Source of the DNA: Noviherbaspirillum pedocola
GTDB taxonomy: Bacteria; Pseudomonadota; Gammaproteobacteria; Burkholderiales; Burkholderiaceae_D
Direction of reading: 5' to 3'
Assembly: GCF_016632335.1 (NCBI RefSeq)
Contig: NZ_JAEPBG010000010.1
Span: forward strand, 175,528-239,527
Length of the DNA stretch: 64,000 nucleotides
Positions 17,927-26,642 of this stretch are shown in pieces; position 1 is the stretch's first letter; each line of letters opens with the position of its first letter. The translations under genes were made by a program, and so were the position numbers. The notes under the pieces are model-generated. The model did no database searches. It was not told the origin of the DNA and worked only from the letters and a program-made list of their open reading frames with translations.

Positions 17927-18178
17927 ATGCGGCTGGACATCTACAAGCGCCCCGAGAGCGGCGGCAAGTTTTCCTATCTGGCAGTGCCCGAGGGCAAGGC
18001 AATCCCGCAGGAGGCAATCAGCGTCGACTGGGAGATCGCCGAGCGCGCCGTCAACGTGGACGACAATGCAGATGATCTGCCGAAGTATTCGATCGAGACG
18101 CCATTGCGGCAGATCCGCGACAAGGCTTATGCGATCACCAGCGTAGCCACGCTGGGCGACCCGACGCCGATGCCCTGA
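17927..18178 (+). CDS. Small conserved-looking protein (DUF6139-like)
   Basis: An 83-residue protein starting MRLDIYKRPESGGKFSYLAVPEGK, which I recognise as the DUF6139 type common in Burkholderiales; no function is known. It is acidic and soluble with no signal. The start is the ATG at 17927, six bases after GAAAGGA; a TTG at 17921 directly abuts the ribosome site and is rejected. It follows terC by 87 bases. Confidence 0.8.
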   Translation: MRLDIYKRPESGGKFSYLAVPEGKAIPQEAISVDWEIAERAVNVDDNADDLPKYSIETPLRQIRDKAYAITSVATLGDPTPMP

Positions 18179-18235
18179 ACCCCGGCCGGCGCAATGCCGG
18201 CCGACTGCCGCGGTCTGGCCTTGCGCCAGGCGTTA

Positions 18236-19252
18236 TCAAACCAGGCCGCGGTTGCTCAACTCCATCTTCAGATACGCGTAGAACACCGGCGCGGCAATGA
18301 CGCCCGGTATGCCGAACACCGCTTCCAGCACCAGCATCGCCGACAGCAGTTCCCAGGCGCGCGCATTGATATGCCCGCCGATGATCTTCGCGTTCAGAAA
18401 ATATTCGAGCTTGTGGATGGCGACCAGGAACAGCAGCGCCGCAATCGCGGTATGCAGTGAATGCGACAGGCCGACCACGACCAGCACCGTATTGGAAATC
18501 AGGTTGCCGACCACCGGCAGCAGGCCGGCGACAAAGGTCACCGTGATCATGGTTTTCACCAGCGGCAGATGTATGCCGGCCAGCGGCAGCACGATCAGCA
18601 GGAAGATGCCGGTAAAAAGCGCATTCAGCGCCGCGATGCGCACCTGCGCGAACACGATCTGCCTGAACGCATAGGCCAGTGTCACGACCCGCGCATGCAG
18701 GGCGGCCGCCAGCGGCTTGTAATTTTTCGGCTCGGTCGTGTCGTACAACGCGGCCATGGCGCCGATGACCATGCCGATGAGCACATGCGCAATGATGCGG
18801 CCGGCCACTTCGCCAACCACGCGGGCTTCCATCGCATGCTCACGTATCCAGTGCGTCAGCATTTCCCGCAGCGCATCGACGCCGGTCGGCACATGGGCGC
18901 GCAGCCACGCGGGAAGCTGGGCGCGTGAACTTTCGATGATGTCGGCCAGCTTTTCCAGCATGCGCGACAGGCGGCTCGGATCCGAAGTAAAGAAATCCAC
19001 GACCCACCAGATCGCGCCGCTCAGGATCGCGACGATCAGGGTAGACAGCAGGGCCACGGCAATCATCCGTGCACGCTGCCCGCTGATGCGGCGCCCGAGC
19101 ACCGGCGCCATCAGATGCACCAGCGCATAGACCAGCAAACCGGAAAACAGCGCCGCAAGCAGGCCCTTGGCAAGCATCAGCAACAATGCCGAGCCCGACA
19201 GGATGTAGGAAGCCAGGACAACAGGACTGGGTCGGTTTGAGGCGGGATGCAT
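18236..19252 (-). CDS. AI-2E family transporter (PerM-like)
   Basis: A 338-residue membrane protein with the layout of the AI-2E/PerM family: two amino-terminal transmembrane hairpins, a soluble segment rich in charged residues (about 75-140), then five or six further helices. The family signature GLLPVVGNLISNTVLVVVGL and the terminal GVIAAPVFYAYLK region are present. Some relatives export autoinducer-2, but most members have unknown or ion-transport roles. The ATG at 19252 gives MHPASNRPSP; an in-frame start at 19309 would overlap a terminator, so it is less likely. Confidence 0.87.
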   Translation of the reverse strand: MHPASNRPSPVVLASYILSGSALLLMLAKGLLAALFSGLLVYALVHLMAPVLGRRISGQRARMIAVALLSTLIVAILSGAIWWVVDFFTSDPSRLSRMLEKLADIIESSRAQLPAWLRAHVPTGVDALREMLTHWIREHAMEARVVGEVAGRIIAHVLIGMVIGAMAALYDTTEPKNYKPLAAALHARVVTLAYAFRQIVFAQVRIAALNALFTGIFLLIVLPLAGIHLPLVKTMITVTFVAGLLPVVGNLISNTVLVVVGLSHSLHTAIAALLFLVAIHKLEYFLNAKIIGGHINARAWELLSAMLVLEAVFGIPGVIAAPVFYAYLKMELSNRGLV

Positions 19253-19307
19253 GGATGCGAAATTGACAAAATTGGACGGGACTGTACCCCAAATGGGGAC
19301 GGCCCAC

Positions 19308-19339
19308 AAAAAAACCGCGCACGGTTACCCGTGCGCGGT
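19308..19339 (-). terminator. Rho-independent terminator after Tim44-domain gene
   Basis: Perfect 11-bp stem ACCGCGCACGG / CCGTGCGCGGT with a 4-base loop, followed on the minus strand by seven T. It lies 24 bases beyond the Tim44-domain stop and just upstream of the AI-2E transporter gene. Confidence 0.9.
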
Positions 19340-19362
19340 CAGGATTTGCAAGGCTTGCAGCG

Positions 19363-20298
19363 TCAGCTGAGCTGCTGGATACCGGCCAGTGTCCAGCCAC
19401 CATCACCGGCTACCGGCTTGGACAGATTCCAGACTTCGGCAAACGGCTGGGCTTCAGCGCCGCGCTCTTCGCGGATCATGCCGCTGAATTTCACGCTCGC
19501 CAGATAACGGCCGTCCGTCGTTTCTATGCCGAGCAGCTGCCCGTCGAGCGAGACCACATCAGTATGGTTCTGCGTCGCACCGCGCTCGGTGATCTGCATA
19601 CGGATTTCCGCATACATCTCCGGCGTGGTGAATTCGCGGATGTCATCCAGATCGGCCCGGTCCCAAGCGGCCTGCAGTCGAATGAAATACGACTTGGCAT
19701 TGCGCAGGAAGGCAGCGCTGTCGAAATCCGCCGGCACGCCCCACGGCGCTTCCACCGATGCCGTCGAACCGTAGGTCGGCGCTGATGTGGCCGGCAGCGC
19801 TCCACCAAGTCCCGAACCGATTTCCGGCGTGCGCGCCATCGGCGTGTCGTTGGCCGGTTGCCAACCGGGGGCACCGGCGTATTTCGGCGCTTGCGTGTCC
19901 GGTTTGCGCTTGAGCATGCGGTAGATGAACAGACCAGCGAAAGCGAGCAAAGCAATCATCAGCACGGTGCTGATCATGCTGGCCAGCGCGCCGCCGATAC
20001 CGAGGTGGGACAGCAGCGCCCCCAGGCCGAGTCCGAGCAGCGCGCCGCCCAGCATGCTCTTCCAGGGGCTGGAGGGACGCGGCGGCACGGTGGCCGGTGT
20101 GGCGCCACGCGTAGCGTTCGCCGCTTGCGACGGCGCTGGCGTCTGCGCGGGGGTAGATTGCATCGGCGCTGAACGCTGCACTTGCTGCGATTGCTTGCCG
20201 TAGGATCCGCCACCGCCAAGGCGCTTGGCTTGCGCATCCTGCAAGCCGGCGCCGGCGGCGGTCAGCACAATGAGCGCTGCGATGAGCATGCGTTTCAT
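19363..20298 (-). CDS. Tim44-like-domain membrane protein
   Basis: A 311-residue protein. A cleavable-looking signal (MKRMLIAALIVLTAAGAGLQDAQA) is followed by a Gln/Pro/Ala-rich stretch (about 35-75), two hydrophobic segments (MLGGALLGLGLGALLSHL and MISTVLMIALLAFAGLFIYRML) and a carboxy-terminal Tim44-like domain (about 190-311). The latter has FLRNAKSYFIRLQAAWDRADLDDIREFTTPEMY, typical of bacterial Tim44/TIM44-like proteins, which sit in the inner membrane with unclear function. AGGAGAG precedes the first ATG. Confidence 0.9.
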   Translation of the reverse strand: MKRMLIAALIVLTAAGAGLQDAQAKRLGGGGSYGKQSQQVQRSAPMQSTPAQTPAPSQAANATRGATPATVPPRPSSPWKSMLGGALLGLGLGALLSHLGIGGALASMISTVLMIALLAFAGLFIYRMLKRKPDTQAPKYAGAPGWQPANDTPMARTPEIGSGLGGALPATSAPTYGSTASVEAPWGVPADFDSAAFLRNAKSYFIRLQAAWDRADLDDIREFTTPEMYAEIRMQITERGATQNHTDVVSLDGQLLGIETTDGRYLASVKFSGMIREERGAEAQPFAEVWNLSKPVAGDGGWTLAGIQQLS

Positions 20299-20551
20299 CT
20301 TTCTCTCCTGTCTGGATGAAGGTCGGTAAAAATCATCAGGGCGGACGTTTCCGCCACAGTGCAGGCATGGTAATAGCTTGTTACGACATAAAAAATCGAA
20401 GACTTGCGAATCATTTCTTCGTAAAAACGGGAAGCTATGAGATGCCTTCAGACTGGGTGCGCCAACGTACTGAAACTCGCTTCGTTCCTGGTTAGGCTTT
20501 CCGGTTCGGTAACGCCTGGCGCAGTGCTGGCGAAAGGTTTCAGGGAGTTTG
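20299..20551. other. Intergenic region between divergent Tim44-domain and mscS genes
   Basis: About 250 bases separating divergently transcribed genes; the promoters of both must lie here. I see AT-rich tracts near 20385-20425 but no clear hexamer pair and no small gene. Confidence 0.5.
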
Positions 20552-21667
20552 ATGACCGAATATCTGTCGAGATGGATTGATAATCTGATGGTGAATCCGC
20601 CATGGTGGCTCAGCGATCTGGATCACCATCCTTGGCTGGAGCTGATACTGCAGATCGTTGCGGTGCTGCTGATCGTCGCCGTGTGCGACCGTGTCGCCCT
20701 GCCGATATTGCAGCGCCTGGCCCGACCTTTTCCGTTTTCGCGCCGCTTTCTGCGTTACGGCAGGAGCGCGGGCCGCACCGCCGCGTTCTTCCTGCTGCTG
20801 CAGATCGTGTTGCGCAACGGCGAGCCGGTCTTGCGCATCTCACCGCTGCTGATGCATCTGACCGCCCTGTGCTCCATCGCGACACTGACCTGGCTGGCGA
20901 CCCGTTGCGTCAAATCGATCAGCGATACGATCGTTGAACTCAATCCCACCACCACGATTGATAACCTTGGCGCGCGCCGCATCCATACCCAGACCAAGGT
21001 GCTGGCACGTTCGATGAACGTGCTCATCATCCTGATCGGCACGGGCATGGCGCTGATGACGCTGCCGCTGCTGAGGCAGATCGGCACCAGTTTGCTGGCT
21101 TCCGCGGGCGTGGCTGGACTGATCGTCGGTTTCGCCGCCAAGCCGGTGCTCGGCAATCTGCTGGCGGGACTGCAACTGGCATTGAGCCAGCCGATCCGAC
21201 TGGACGACGTGGTAATTGTCGAGAACGAATGGGGCCAGATCGAGGAAATTACCGGCACTTATGTGGTGGTGCGCATCTGGGACCAGCGTCGCATGGTGGT
21301 TCCACTGCAATGGTTCATCGAGCATCCGTTCCAGAACTGGACGCGAACAAGTTCCGAACTGCTGGGTACGGTGACGATTTGGGTCGATTACCGGCTGCCC
21401 GTAGATCCATTGCGTGCCGAATCCACCCGCATCTGCCAGGGTGCGGAAGAATGGGATGGCCGCCTGTGCATCGTCCAGGTCCTGGATGCCAACGAGCGGG
21501 CGATGCAGCTGCGCGTGCTGGTCAGCGCGCAGGACGCCGCACGCTGCTTCGATTTGCGCTGCAAGGTGCGGGAGGGCTTGATCGCTTACATCCATCTTCA
21601 CTATCCCGAATGCCTGCCGCGGGTGCGGGTCGATGAGGATGCGCGGCAGTTGGCAGCCGAACAGTGA
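20552..21667 (+). CDS. Mechanosensitive ion channel family protein (MscS-type)
   Basis: A 371-residue MscS-family protein. About four hydrophobic segments span residues 25-190, the last (LLASAGVAGLIVGFAAKPVLGNLLAGLQLALSQPI) matching the pore-lining helix and beta-domain start of MscS. The cytoplasmic beta domain follows (DDVVIVENEWGQIEEITGTYVVVRIWDQRRMVVP). It should release solutes during osmotic downshock. The ATG at 20552 follows AGGGAG; the TTG three bases earlier is rejected. Its stop is 40 bases from the convergent PLP-enzyme gene. Confidence 0.92.
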   Translation: MTEYLSRWIDNLMVNPPWWLSDLDHHPWLELILQIVAVLLIVAVCDRVALPILQRLARPFPFSRRFLRYGRSAGRTAAFFLLLQIVLRNGEPVLRISPLLMHLTALCSIATLTWLATRCVKSISDTIVELNPTTTIDNLGARRIHTQTKVLARSMNVLIILIGTGMALMTLPLLRQIGTSLLASAGVAGLIVGFAAKPVLGNLLAGLQLALSQPIRLDDVVIVENEWGQIEEITGTYVVVRIWDQRRMVVPLQWFIEHPFQNWTRTSSELLGTVTIWVDYRLPVDPLRAESTRICQGAEEWDGRLCIVQVLDANERAMQLRVLVSAQDAARCFDLRCKVREGLIAYIHLHYPECLPRVRVDEDARQLAAEQ

Positions 21668-21706
21668 GATACCAGATCGACCGCCTCGATCCGGGCAAGA
21701 ACCGCG

Positions 21707-22882
21707 TCATGCGCTGGAAGAGGCGATGCCGGCCGCGTTCCTCCATTCCAGCTCCTTCAGCGCCTTTAGCACCCGCTCGATATCGTCCATGTCGTTGTAG
21801 AAATGAGGCGCAATGCGGAGGTGTCCCGGCCGGGCATCGACGATGATCGACTGTCGCGCCAGTTCCACGACCCAGGCCTGGGCATCCGGACATTCCAACA
21901 TCACGATGCCGGCGCGCTTTTCGGGATCCGTTGCCATCGTCAATTGGAAGCCGGCCTCGGTCAGGCCGGAAACCAGCGTCTCGGTCAGCCACTTCACGCG
22001 CCGACGAATCGCATCCACACCGGTCTTGCGCACCAGTTCCATGCCGGCATTGGCGGCATAGACCGCTGGCAGGGCGGGCGTTCCGAGTTCGAAACGACGG
22101 GCGTCGCCACGCGGTTCCCAGGGCTGCAGCAGGAAATCCAGCTGGTGCGCATGTCCGAACCAGCCCACCACGCTGGGATGCAGACGCGCATGCAGGCGCT
22201 CGTGCACGTACAGGAAGGAAAGACCCGGGCCGCCCAGCAGCCATTTCTGCGTTCCGCCTACGAGCATGTCGATGTTCGCTTCCTTGACGTCCAGCGGCAC
22301 CTGGCCCGTCCCCTGGTAATCATCCACGAGCAGCAGCGCGCCGGCGTCATGCGCAAGCCGCGCCAGCGCGACGATATCCTGTATGGCACCGGTCGTGAAA
22401 TAGACCCGCGCGGTGGCAATCAGCGCGGTGCGTTTGTCGACGACGGCGGCGAATGCCTCTACCGGCACCGTGCAGCCATCGGGACTGGGCAGTATGTCGC
22501 AGTGCGCGCCGGCACTTGCTTTGGCCAGCCATTGATGCGCGAGCGTCGGGAAGTCCAGGCTCGTCGTCAGCACGCGCGGTCGCGCGGCATAGTCCATGCA
22601 CGACGCGAGCGCCGCCAGCGCGGTGGAAACATTCGGCGCGAGCGCGATTTCATGTGGACTGGCGCCAAGCAGGGCGGCAATGTGAGCGCGCGCCGAGTCC
22701 AGCGCTTCAAGCCAGCCGCCGTCGGCATACCAAGCGCGGCCGCCGTGACATTTCCATAGCTGCAGATAGTGCTGCACCGCGTCGATGACCGGCTGCGCCA
22801 ACGCGCCGCATGAGCAGCTGTTGAGATACGTGGAGTGCTCCAACTGGGGAAACAGCGAACGCAGCATGGCATGCTCCATCAT
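21707..22882 (-). CDS. Kynureninase-like PLP-dependent enzyme (aminotransferase class V fold)
   Basis: A 391-residue fold-type I PLP enzyme. The PLP lysine should be K213 (VGGTQKWLLGGPGLSFLYV), with the cofactor-binding Asp at D187 (LLLVDDYQG). Other segments match kynureninase: LDFPTLAHQW (110-118), VVGWFGHAHQLDFL (238-251) and FELGTPALPAVYAANAGMEL. I cannot tell whether it hydrolyses kynurenine or does a related C-C or C-N cleavage. The ATG at 22882 overlaps the stop of the ATP-grasp gene by 4 bases; a second ATG follows at once (22879). Last gene of a three-gene operon with a tryptophan-dioxygenase-like gene, a pairing that supports a kynurenine-type substrate (inference). Confidence 0.82.
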   Translation of the reverse strand: MMEHAMLRSLFPQLEHSTYLNSCSCGALAQPVIDAVQHYLQLWKCHGGRAWYADGGWLEALDSARAHIAALLGASPHEIALAPNVSTALAALASCMDYAARPRVLTTSLDFPTLAHQWLAKASAGAHCDILPSPDGCTVPVEAFAAVVDKRTALIATARVYFTTGAIQDIVALARLAHDAGALLLVDDYQGTGQVPLDVKEANIDMLVGGTQKWLLGGPGLSFLYVHERLHARLHPSVVGWFGHAHQLDFLLQPWEPRGDARRFELGTPALPAVYAANAGMELVRKTGVDAIRRRVKWLTETLVSGLTEAGFQLTMATDPEKRAGIVMLECPDAQAWVVELARQSIIVDARPGHLRIAPHFYNDMDDIERVLKALKELEWRNAAGIASSSA

Positions 22883-23949
22883 TGGGCGCTTGCTGTGATT
22901 GGCCCATGTCCGGCATCGATGCTGTCGCACGCGTGCAGGCCGGGCGGAGCCGCAGGCGGGGTGTCCAGCTTGCGCATTTGCATCGGCTTGGGAGCGAAGG
23001 CGCTTGCAATGGCATATTCGATCATCTGCGTGTAACTGATGCCGGCGGTGCGACACATTTCCGGATACAGGCACCGCTGCGGTAATAGGCCGGGAAGCGT
23101 GTTGATTTCAATGAGATGCATGCGCCCCGCGCTGTCGAGCATCAGGTCGAGCCGGGCCATGCCGCACAGGCCTAGCGCCTCTCCCACCCCCTGCGCTGCG
23201 CGGCCGAGGCGCGCCGCAAGGTCGTGCGGTACGGGACGGGCTTTACCCGCATGGCGCATTTTTTCATCGACACTGAACACGCTGCCGTCCCCATTGCTGC
23301 GCACCAGGAGAGGCGGCAGCGCGACGAGTCGGGAATCCATCTGCAGCAGCCCGATGCTGCATTCCTCTCCGCGCACAAAACTTTCGGCCAGCATGTAGTC
23401 GTACTCGAGCAGCATGCTGTCGCGGCAGGCTGCGTATTGCGCCGCGCTGGCAATCACATGCAAGCCGAACGACGCGCCCGAGGACAGCGGTTTGAAGACA
23501 AACGGTATGCCGAGGCGCTGCGCCAGCATGTCGAATTCATGCGGAGACTGCCTGCTGACCACGATGCTGTCGACCGCCAGCGGCAGCGCATGGCCGTCGC
23601 TGCCCGGCAGCCCGCGCACATAGTTCGAACAGGCGAATTTGTTACAGCACAGCGCGCTGGCGAGCGGGCCGGCGCCGACGTAGGGACGACCCAGGTAATC
23701 GAGCAAGCCTTGCAGCGTGCCATCCTCGCCCCATGCTCCCAGCGTCTGCGGGAACACCACGTCGATGGCGGGGTCGGCGACTTCCGACAGGAAGGTGGGC
23801 GAGCGGTAATCCAGGTGCACGGCCCGCAAGCCAAGCGCGTCGACGGCGGCGACGACGCATGCTGGATCGGCGTAATTGGCTTCGTGCGACCAGCCGCCCG
23901 AGACTACGGCAACGGTCAGTCCGGCCATGCTCTTACTTCGCGGCGACAT
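22879..23949 (-). CDS. ATP-grasp ligase, D-alanine-D-alanine ligase-like
   Basis: A 356-residue ATP-grasp enzyme with the Ddl domain order. The amino-terminal domain has VVSGGWSHEANYADPA (16-30) and GEDGTLQGLLDYLGRPYVGAG (74-94). Then come the ATP-binding FVFKPLSSGASFGL (150-163), the EECSIGLL strand (196-202), and the magnesium/product loop HLIEINTLPGL (278-288). The normal LHG before GEDG is replaced by TLGAW, so substrate choice probably differs from cell-wall Ddl; the 35-residue tail after 320 is extra. Such enzymes join a carboxylate to an amine through an acyl phosphate. The ATG at 23949 has GGAGG 7 bases upstream and overlaps the preceding gene by 17 bases; an ATG at 23928 is the alternative. 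The operon context argues against a housekeeping ddl. Confidence 0.85.
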   Translation of the reverse strand: MSPRSKSMAGLTVAVVSGGWSHEANYADPACVVAAVDALGLRAVHLDYRSPTFLSEVADPAIDVVFPQTLGAWGEDGTLQGLLDYLGRPYVGAGPLASALCCNKFACSNYVRGLPGSDGHALPLAVDSIVVSRQSPHEFDMLAQRLGIPFVFKPLSSGASFGLHVIASAAQYAACRDSMLLEYDYMLAESFVRGEECSIGLLQMDSRLVALPPLLVRSNGDGSVFSVDEKMRHAGKARPVPHDLAARLGRAAQGVGEALGLCGMARLDLMLDSAGRMHLIEINTLPGLLPQRCLYPEMCRTAGISYTQMIEYAIASAFAPKPMQMRKLDTPPAAPPGLHACDSIDAGHGPITASAQ

Positions 23950-25516
23950 GGCTCGCCTCCGGGATTGCCGGCACGGTTCCCCCATGCGTGACGGGTAGGC
24001 CGGGACCTTCGCATGACGAGGCCGGCACATCTCCAGGCGCGCTGGCCGAGGCGGGCATGCCGAGCCAAGGCCGCATGTCTTCCTCGCGCACGAGGCTGCG
24101 GGCTTCCCACAGGTAGGAAAATATGCGCTGATACGCAAAGGTGCGCAGCAGATAAGGCCGGCCATCCAGTTTGCCGTTCGATGCCGGCGATGTACCGGCC
24201 TTCAGCGGAAGCGGATCATTGCCAGCCACGCCCAGGCTTTTGCGGTATCCGATCATGCGATCCACCATCGACAGGTGGTGATGACGCCAGCTATCCAGTT
24301 CCTGCTCCAGTTCGATGAGAGACTCTCCCAGCGCGATGAGCGCGGCATGCGGATTCGGTGCACCGGTTGGACGCAGAAGCGCCGCGATGCTGCTGGCCGC
24401 CTGTTCGAGGTCTGTCGGATCCCGCAGCAGGCCAGCGCGCAGCAGCAGGTGCAGGTACGCGTCTGAAAGCGAGGGACGGGACAGTCTGGCTGAGAGCTCG
24501 TCGGTCAGCAGATGCATCTTTTCCAGATTGCGCAGCAGGATGGGATCGCGCTGGCCGATGGTGATTTCGAGCATCCGGAAGCCCACGCTCTCCAAGCCGC
24601 TGCCGCCCTCGAGCTGGCTGCGGAAAGCCAGGTAGTCCGCCGCCGACATCGTCTGCGGTATCCGGATCATGTCTCCGAAGAGCTGGTAGAACGCTGCGAC
24701 GCGTCGCACGCCTGCTTCGGCGGCGGCAATGTCCGGTGCCTCGCGCAGCATATCGGCCATCGCATCGTCGACGCAGGCGAGCACGCTCGGGAACCATAGC
24801 TCGAAGGCCTGGTGCGCAGTAATGAAGCACAGTTCGTCGTGCGTGGAACGGCTTTCGTTGAGCGCCTGCGGATGATGCCGCTGCAGCGTGATGTCGGCAG
24901 CGTGCATCAAGGTGCGATGATCGATCAAGGCATGCATGGGATGCAGGCCTTGATCGCCGCCGGGCGCGGTGATCCTCTGACTCAACCTGCGTGTGTGCCG
25001 AAGGTAGTCCTGGTAGCAGTCTTCGAGCAGGGCCAGGATCCCGGTCAGGGTTTCGGATTCGGCTGCCGAATAGCGTCGGTCTGCATGCAGCCCGGCGCGC
25101 ACCGCTCTCAGTGCCATGGAGGCCTCATGCAAGAGAGGAATGGCCAGACCGTGCGCTTCCAGTCTGAAGGAAAGCGAGGCGCGCCGGTTGACGAGGCAGG
25201 TATTGATGAGCCTGGCCTGCATGGCCAGCACGTTGCCGACCGCCAGCCCGCGCCGCAGGTGCTTGCTGGCGAGTGCGACACAGCGCAACGCAGGAAGGTC
25301 TCGAGCGGCATGGTCGATCGCCCTGAGGTCTGCCCGCAGCAGACGCAGCCACAATACGCTGGAGGCATAAAAGGAGTACAGGAGGCGATCGTCAGTCGTG
25401 GCGAGAAAGGGCGGAAAGGTTGCTAGCAGGTGCTGTACCTGGATATAGCTGCAATAGTGCGGCCGCTGTGGCCTCTTGCCTGCGAACCCATGAGGGCAGC
25501 CGCACACGGTCGACAT
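23933..25516 (-). CDS. Tryptophan 2,3-dioxygenase-like haem protein with duplicated amino-terminal part
   Basis: A 527-residue protein, far longer than tryptophan 2,3-dioxygenase (TDO; about 280-400). The second half carries TDO motifs in order: STHDELCFITAHQAFELW (224-241), FRSQLEGGSGLESVGFRMLE (298-317, the substrate loop) and WRHHHLSMVDRMIG (410-423, with the likely haem-ligand His), then YLLRTFAYQRIFSYLWEAR. Residues 20-64 (YCSYIQVQHLLATFPPF, then LLYSFYASSVLWLRLLRADL) resemble a second, degenerate copy of the TDO amino-terminal region without the HQ motif. TDO oxidises the indole ring of Trp to N-formylkynurenine; relatives such as MarE do other indole oxygenations. The ATG at 25516 has AGGAGG 5 bases upstream, decisive over the codon at 25549. 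First gene of the operon with the ATP-grasp and kynureninase-like genes. Confidence 0.82.
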   Translation of the reverse strand: MSTVCGCPHGFAGKRPQRPHYCSYIQVQHLLATFPPFLATTDDRLLYSFYASSVLWLRLLRADLRAIDHAARDLPALRCVALASKHLRRGLAVGNVLAMQARLINTCLVNRRASLSFRLEAHGLAIPLLHEASMALRAVRAGLHADRRYSAAESETLTGILALLEDCYQDYLRHTRRLSQRITAPGGDQGLHPMHALIDHRTLMHAADITLQRHHPQALNESRSTHDELCFITAHQAFELWFPSVLACVDDAMADMLREAPDIAAAEAGVRRVAAFYQLFGDMIRIPQTMSAADYLAFRSQLEGGSGLESVGFRMLEITIGQRDPILLRNLEKMHLLTDELSARLSRPSLSDAYLHLLLRAGLLRDPTDLEQAASSIAALLRPTGAPNPHAALIALGESLIELEQELDSWRHHHLSMVDRMIGYRKSLGVAGNDPLPLKAGTSPASNGKLDGRPYLLRTFAYQRIFSYLWEARSLVREEDMRPWLGMPASASAPGDVPASSCEGPGLPVTHGGTVPAIPEASHVAAK

Positions 25517-25955
25517 GGGTTCCTCCTCGGGAATTTGACGCGAGCACAACGAGCCTTCTAAGTGCCGATAATCAAACTATTGTTCATTTTATAAGCTCGC
25601 AGAACGAAAGCTCCTGCCAGATCGATGCCTGCCCATTGCCCTTGCAGTCGATGTCACGCGTACCGGGAACAGCGCTCAGGACATCGGCTGCAGGGACAGC
25701 GCTGGCTTGCTCCGAGTTTGCCGGTCCTTCTTCCGGGAAGTTGTATTGCCTTCGGCGCGATTTCAGGCTACAGATGCACCGGTCCCGCCCGGGCGCCATG
25801 CCGAGCGCGCAAAACTTGCAAGCCACCCGTCGCATTTGCGCCATGGCGCGAAAAGCGCTGCTTGCGCATTGCCTGCCGTGGCGGGTAAGCCACTGGATTG
25901 TCGGATGCGCTCGCGGGTAGTGCTGTCCGGGTCGGTGGCGCCCCGGCGCGCGATG
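25517..25955. other. Gap upstream of the dioxygenase operon, with a doubtful small frame
   Basis: About 440 bases, partly AT-rich (TATAAAATGAACAATAG on the minus strand near 25596-25580), probably holding the operon promoter. A minus-strand open frame of 86 codons (25584-25844) ends 67 bases before the dioxygenase start. It has no ribosome site at any of its ATGs and no recognisable homology, so I do not call it a gene, but its position makes it worth checking as a short peptide. Confidence 0.4.
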
Positions 25956-26642
25956 TCACTCGTCGAGCGGCGCAATCATTTGCGGCCGGCTGCTGCCGAC
26001 CCGGTTCACGTCACGGCTTACCCGATACCAGGTGAACGCCTCCGCTGGCAGCGCCATCGACCGTGCCAACTGCTCGGCGCCCTCGGCCGGCATGTGCGGA
26101 TCCATCCACAAGCGCGCATCTTCCGGCGCGAGCACCAGCGGCCGGCGATCGTGGACGTCGACCATGCCGGCTTCGGCCGGCGCGGTAACAATCACCAACC
26201 CACATCCTTCACAATCCTCCCGGTCGGGGCGAAAGTTGGTAATGGCGGCAAGGAACATCGGCGCATCGTCGCTCCTGCGGATGTACCAGGGATCCTTGTT
26301 CCCCGCTTCCCCGGTCCATTCATACCAGCCGTCAGCAGGCACCAGTACACGACCGCGCTGCCACATGTGCCGGAAATAGCGTCCGGTCGCCGCTTTCTCT
26401 ATGCGCGCGTTGATTGCCATCGCCATGCCCTTTTCCGCCGCCCAGCTGGGTCGGTACCCCCAGTGCAAGGTATCGAACATCGGCCCATCGTCTTCAAATG
26501 CATGGATGAACCACGGCGTGCTGCCGGGAGGCGTGTTGTAGGAGGGGTGGCGCGCTGCGGCGCTGTTGGCTTGCCGCAGAGGTATGTCAAGGACTTCCGC
26601 ATAGGCCTGCGGCTGGCGGTGCTGGGTGATCCTTCCGCACAT
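25956..26642 (-). CDS. SOS response-associated peptidase (SRAP/HMCES/YedK family)
   Basis: A 228-residue SRAP protein beginning MCGRITQ. After Met removal, Cys2 is the residue that crosslinks covalently to abasic sites in single-stranded DNA, shielding them. Other family motifs are NTPPGSTPWFI, AINARIEKAAT (the Asn-Ala-Arg-x-Glu site), LVPADGWYEWTG and VDVHDRRPLVL with the conserved His. Its length is standard. The ATG at 26642 is forced by the Cys2 requirement. It stands alone between the dioxygenase operon and an AT-rich gap; no LexA-type operator was identified. Confidence 0.94.
   Translation of the reverse strand: MCGRITQHRQPQAYAEVLDIPLRQANSAAARHPSYNTPPGSTPWFIHAFEDDGPMFDTLHWGYRPSWAAEKGMAMAINARIEKAATGRYFRHMWQRGRVLVPADGWYEWTGEAGNKDPWYIRRSDDAPMFLAAITNFRPDREDCEGCGLVIVTAPAEAGMVDVHDRRPLVLAPEDARLWMDPHMPAEGAEQLARSMALPAEAFTWYRVSRDVNRVGSSRPQMIAPLDE

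Noticed and set aside
22879..23949. Housekeeping D-alanine-D-alanine ligase (ddl)
   Set aside because: The LHG element is changed, there is an unusual tail, and it sits inside a dioxygenase/PLP operon rather than a cell-wall cluster.
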